Positions 5,446-6,905 of a stretch of DNA of 6,905 nucleotides are shown one piece after another. The DNA lies in assembly GCA_023406965.1 (NCBI GenBank), contig JAEXTI010000125.1, positions 1-6,905 on the forward strand, in the 5' to 3' direction. The translations under genes were made by a program, and so were the position numbers. The first letter of the stretch is position 1, and each line of letters opens with the position of its first letter. This DNA comes from Chloroflexota bacterium. GTDB lineage: Bacteria > Chloroflexota > Anaerolineae > Anaerolineales > Anaerolineaceae. The notes beneath the pieces were generated by a model that did no database searches, was not told where the DNA came from, and saw nothing but the letters and a program-made list of their open reading frames with translations.

Positions 5446-6648
5446 ATGAATGCTTCCGAACTCATCCGTCTCGAAGAACAATACGGTGCGCACAATTATC
5501 ACCCGTTAGATGTTGTAATCGACCGTGGAGAAGGCGTGTGGGTGAGTGATGTCGAAGGCAATCGTTACCTGGATTGCCTCAGTGCCTATTCCGCGCTCAA
5601 TCAGGGGCATGTACATCCCAAAATTCTCTCCGCCCTGGTAGAGCAAGCCTCCCGAGTGACGTTGACTTCTCGGGCATTTCGCAACGATCAACTCCCTCTC
5701 TTCTATCAAGAACTTTCCGCAATGACCGGGTACGAAATGTCTTTGCCCATGAACAGCGGCGCCGAAGCCGTGGAGACGGCGGTCAAGCTGGCCCGCAAGT
5801 GGGCTTATCAGGTGAAGGGCGTGCCCAAACATCAGGCCGAGATCATCGTTGCTGCCGGCAACTTTCACGGCCGAACAACCACGGTCATTTCATTCTCTAC
5901 CGAACCGTCCTACCGCGAGTTCTTCGGACCCTTCACCCCGGGTTTTGTCGCGGTTCCCTACGGCGATCTCGCGGCTATGAAGAACGCCATCACCCCGCAA
6001 ACCGCTGCAATTCTCATCGAGCCCATCCAGGGCGAAGGTGGAGTGATCATCCCGCCCGATGGCTACCTGCGCGGTGTCCGCGAACTTTGCGATCAGGAGA
6101 ACGTCCTGTTCATTGATGACGAAATCCAAACCGGCCTGGGCCGAACCGGCAAGCTCTTTGCCGTCGACCATGAAGGCGTCCGCCCCGATATCGTCGTCAT
6201 AGGCAAAGCCCTCTCCGGCGGCTTCTACCCCATCTCGGCCGTTCTTGCCGACAAACCGGTCATGGAACTCTTCGTTCCCGGCGAACACGGTTCCACCTTT
6301 GGTGGAAATCCCCTGGCTGCCGCCGTTGGCCGGGCAGCTTTGCGCGTCATCCGCGAAGAAAACCTGATTGAAAACTCTGCGGTTCAAGGCGAGTATTTCA
6401 TCGAGCAGCTAGCGGAGATTCCCAGCCGCCACGTTAAAGAAGTTCGTGGTCGCGGATTGCTCATCGGCGTCGAGTTGAAGCCTGAAGCAGGCGGGGCCCG
6501 GCCCTTCTGTGAAGCATTGAAACAAAGTGGTATCCTGGCCAAGGAAACCCACACCCACGTCATCCGCTTCGCTCCCCCGTTGATCATTGACCGCGAAACA
6601 ATCGATTGGGCCCTGCCCAAAATTCGCTCGGTTCTCTGCCAGCCTTAG
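5446..6648 (+). CDS. rocD: Ornithine aminotransferase (ornithine-oxo-acid transaminase)
   Basis: This 400-residue PLP enzyme of the class III aminotransferases converts L-ornithine and 2-oxoglutarate to glutamate-5-semialdehyde and glutamate, in the cytoplasm. Diagnostic segments are YGAHNYHPL (13-21, Tyr18), [16 protein letters not shown] (45-60), [18 protein letters not shown] (102-119), NFHGRT (139-144, Arg143 for the substrate carboxylate), IQGEGGV (194-200, Glu197), [12 protein letters not shown] (224-235, Asp225 for the PLP nitrogen), GKALSGG (253-259, Schiff-base Lys254) and [10 protein letters not shown] (281-290, Thr284). Nearly all correspond to human OAT residues with a constant offset of 37-38. 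YGAHNYHPL separates it from acetylornithine and GABA aminotransferases. ATG 5446 follows the argF TAA by three bases; the nearest Shine-Dalgarno-like GGAG (5431-5434) lies in the argF end, 11 bases away, suggesting coupling. A terminator follows. Confidence 0.95.
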   Translation: MNASELIRLEEQYGAHNYHPLDVVIDRGEGVWVSDVEGNRYLDCLSAYSALNQGHVHPKILSALVEQASRVTLTSRAFRNDQLPLFYQELSAMTGYEMSLPMNSGAEAVETAVKLARKWAYQVKGVPKHQAEIIVAAGNFHGRTTTVISFSTEPSYREFFGPFTPGFVAVPYGDLAAMKNAITPQTAAILIEPIQGEGGVIIPPDGYLRGVRELCDQENVLFIDDEIQTGLGRTGKLFAVDHEGVRPDIVVIGKALSGGFYPISAVLADKPVMELFVPGEHGSTFGGNPLAAAVGRAALRVIREENLIENSAVQGEYFIEQLAEIPSRHVKEVRGRGLLIGVELKPEAGGARPFCEALKQSGILAKETHTHVIRFAPPLIIDRETIDWALPKIRSVLCQP

Positions 6649-6670
6649 AGCAACCCAGCTTCAATCTGAC

Positions 6671-6707
6671 CGGCGCAATTCCCGAAAATGGAAATTGCGC
6701 CGTTTTT
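6671..6707 (+). terminator. Rho-independent terminator of argF-rocD
   Basis: CGGCGCAATT (6671-6680) pairs perfectly with AATTGCGCCG (6693-6702). The helix can extend by two C-G pairs past one bulged A, leaving the loop CGAAAAT. TTTTT (6703-6707) follows directly. It starts 22 bases after the rocD stop and insulates pyk from argF-rocD. Confidence 0.92.
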
Positions 6708-6727
6708 ATACCGCGTTTACTTGCTTA

Positions 6728-6736
6728 TGGTAGACT
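6728..6736 (+). promoter_or_regulatory. Candidate extended -10 promoter for pyk
   Basis: TGGTAGACT fits a TGn extension plus TAGACT (four of six bases). TATATT at 6736-6741 is an alternative -10. No good -35 lies at 16-18 bases from either. A promoter is expected here because the terminator at 6671-6707 would stop read-through. Confidence 0.35.
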
Positions 6737-6764
6737 ATATTTATCCCATCCAAAAGGATTCTGA

Positions 6765-6905
6765 ATGAACAGACGCGCTAAAATCGTTGCCACGCTTGGA
6801 CCTGCCTGCCCGGATGAACAGACCTTAATCAAACTGGTTCTAGCCGGAATGGACGTTGCCCGTTTGAATTTTTCGCACGGCACCCACGAGGATCACGCCG
6901 AGCGC
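6765..6905 (+). CDS. pyk: Pyruvate kinase, N-terminal fragment (cut by window edge)
   Basis: The first 47 codons are present and the frame is open to the last base. The translation begins [20 protein letters not shown] and continues with [19 protein letters not shown] (27-45). KIVATLGPA and [11 protein letters not shown] are the classic first strand and first loop of the pyruvate kinase barrel. The Arg at residue 34 and the Asn-Phe-Ser-His run (36-39) contribute to nucleotide, phosphate and potassium binding in the family. The enzyme transfers phosphate from phosphoenolpyruvate to ADP as the last step of glycolysis. ATG 6765 has AAAAGGA (6752-6758) six bases upstream. The active-site lysine and allosteric C-terminal domain are outside the window. 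Confidence 0.94.
   Translation, partial: MNRRAKIVATLGPACPDEQTLIKLVLAGMDVARLNFSHGTHEDHAER

Noticed and set aside
5574..6116. 180-codon plus-strand frame inside rocD and a 165-codon minus-strand frame at 5890-6387
   Set aside because: rocD is full length with all catalytic residues in its own frame, and these frames show no homology I can recognise.

Overview
The window reads as ordinary central-metabolism DNA from a bacterium, probably a free-living heterotroph. The style of several proteins (a class of transaldolase with an LGQSLWYDNI N-terminus, a SLRTR-type ornithine carbamoyltransferase, a DUF1638 protein) would fit Chloroflexota/Anaerolineae. That placement is my inference from remembered family sequences, not a search result. 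Coding density is high, Shine-Dalgarno sequences are strong, and I see no tRNA, rRNA, CRISPR array, insertion sequence or phage gene.

Layout: one divergent promoter region (about 4386-4515) splits the window. To the left, on the minus strand in transcription order, lie a DUF1638 protein (4385-3651), a membrane-anchored TPR protein (3649-2750), a 151-base gap, transketolase tkt (2598-595), ribose-5-phosphate isomerase rpiB (577-119, GTG start) and the first 34 codons of a transaldolase (104 to the window edge). The tkt-rpiB-tal block forms a compact non-oxidative pentose phosphate operon: the intergenic gaps are 17 and 14 bases, and the rpiB stop overlaps the tal ribosome-binding site. To the right, on the plus strand, lie argF (ornithine carbamoyltransferase, 4516-5442) and rocD (ornithine aminotransferase, 5446-6648), 3 bases apart. 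They are closed by a clear intrinsic terminator at 6671-6707. The N-terminus of pyruvate kinase follows, from 6765 to the window end.

How the genes work together: Tkt, RpiB and Tal interconvert pentose, triose, tetrose and hexose phosphates, and pyruvate kinase completes lower glycolysis, so the flanks are linked by carbon metabolism. ArgF and RocD share ornithine as substrate. They form a branch point between citrulline/arginine on one side and glutamate semialdehyde/proline/glutamate on the other.

The least understood part is the tightly coupled DUF1638-TPR pair upstream of tkt. Its function cannot be deduced from the window. I did not find a convincing undescribed system. The items most worth a second look are that pair, the argF-rocD pairing, and the 151-base gap before tkt, which holds an imperfect direct repeat and a possible stop-start-coupled mini-ORF.
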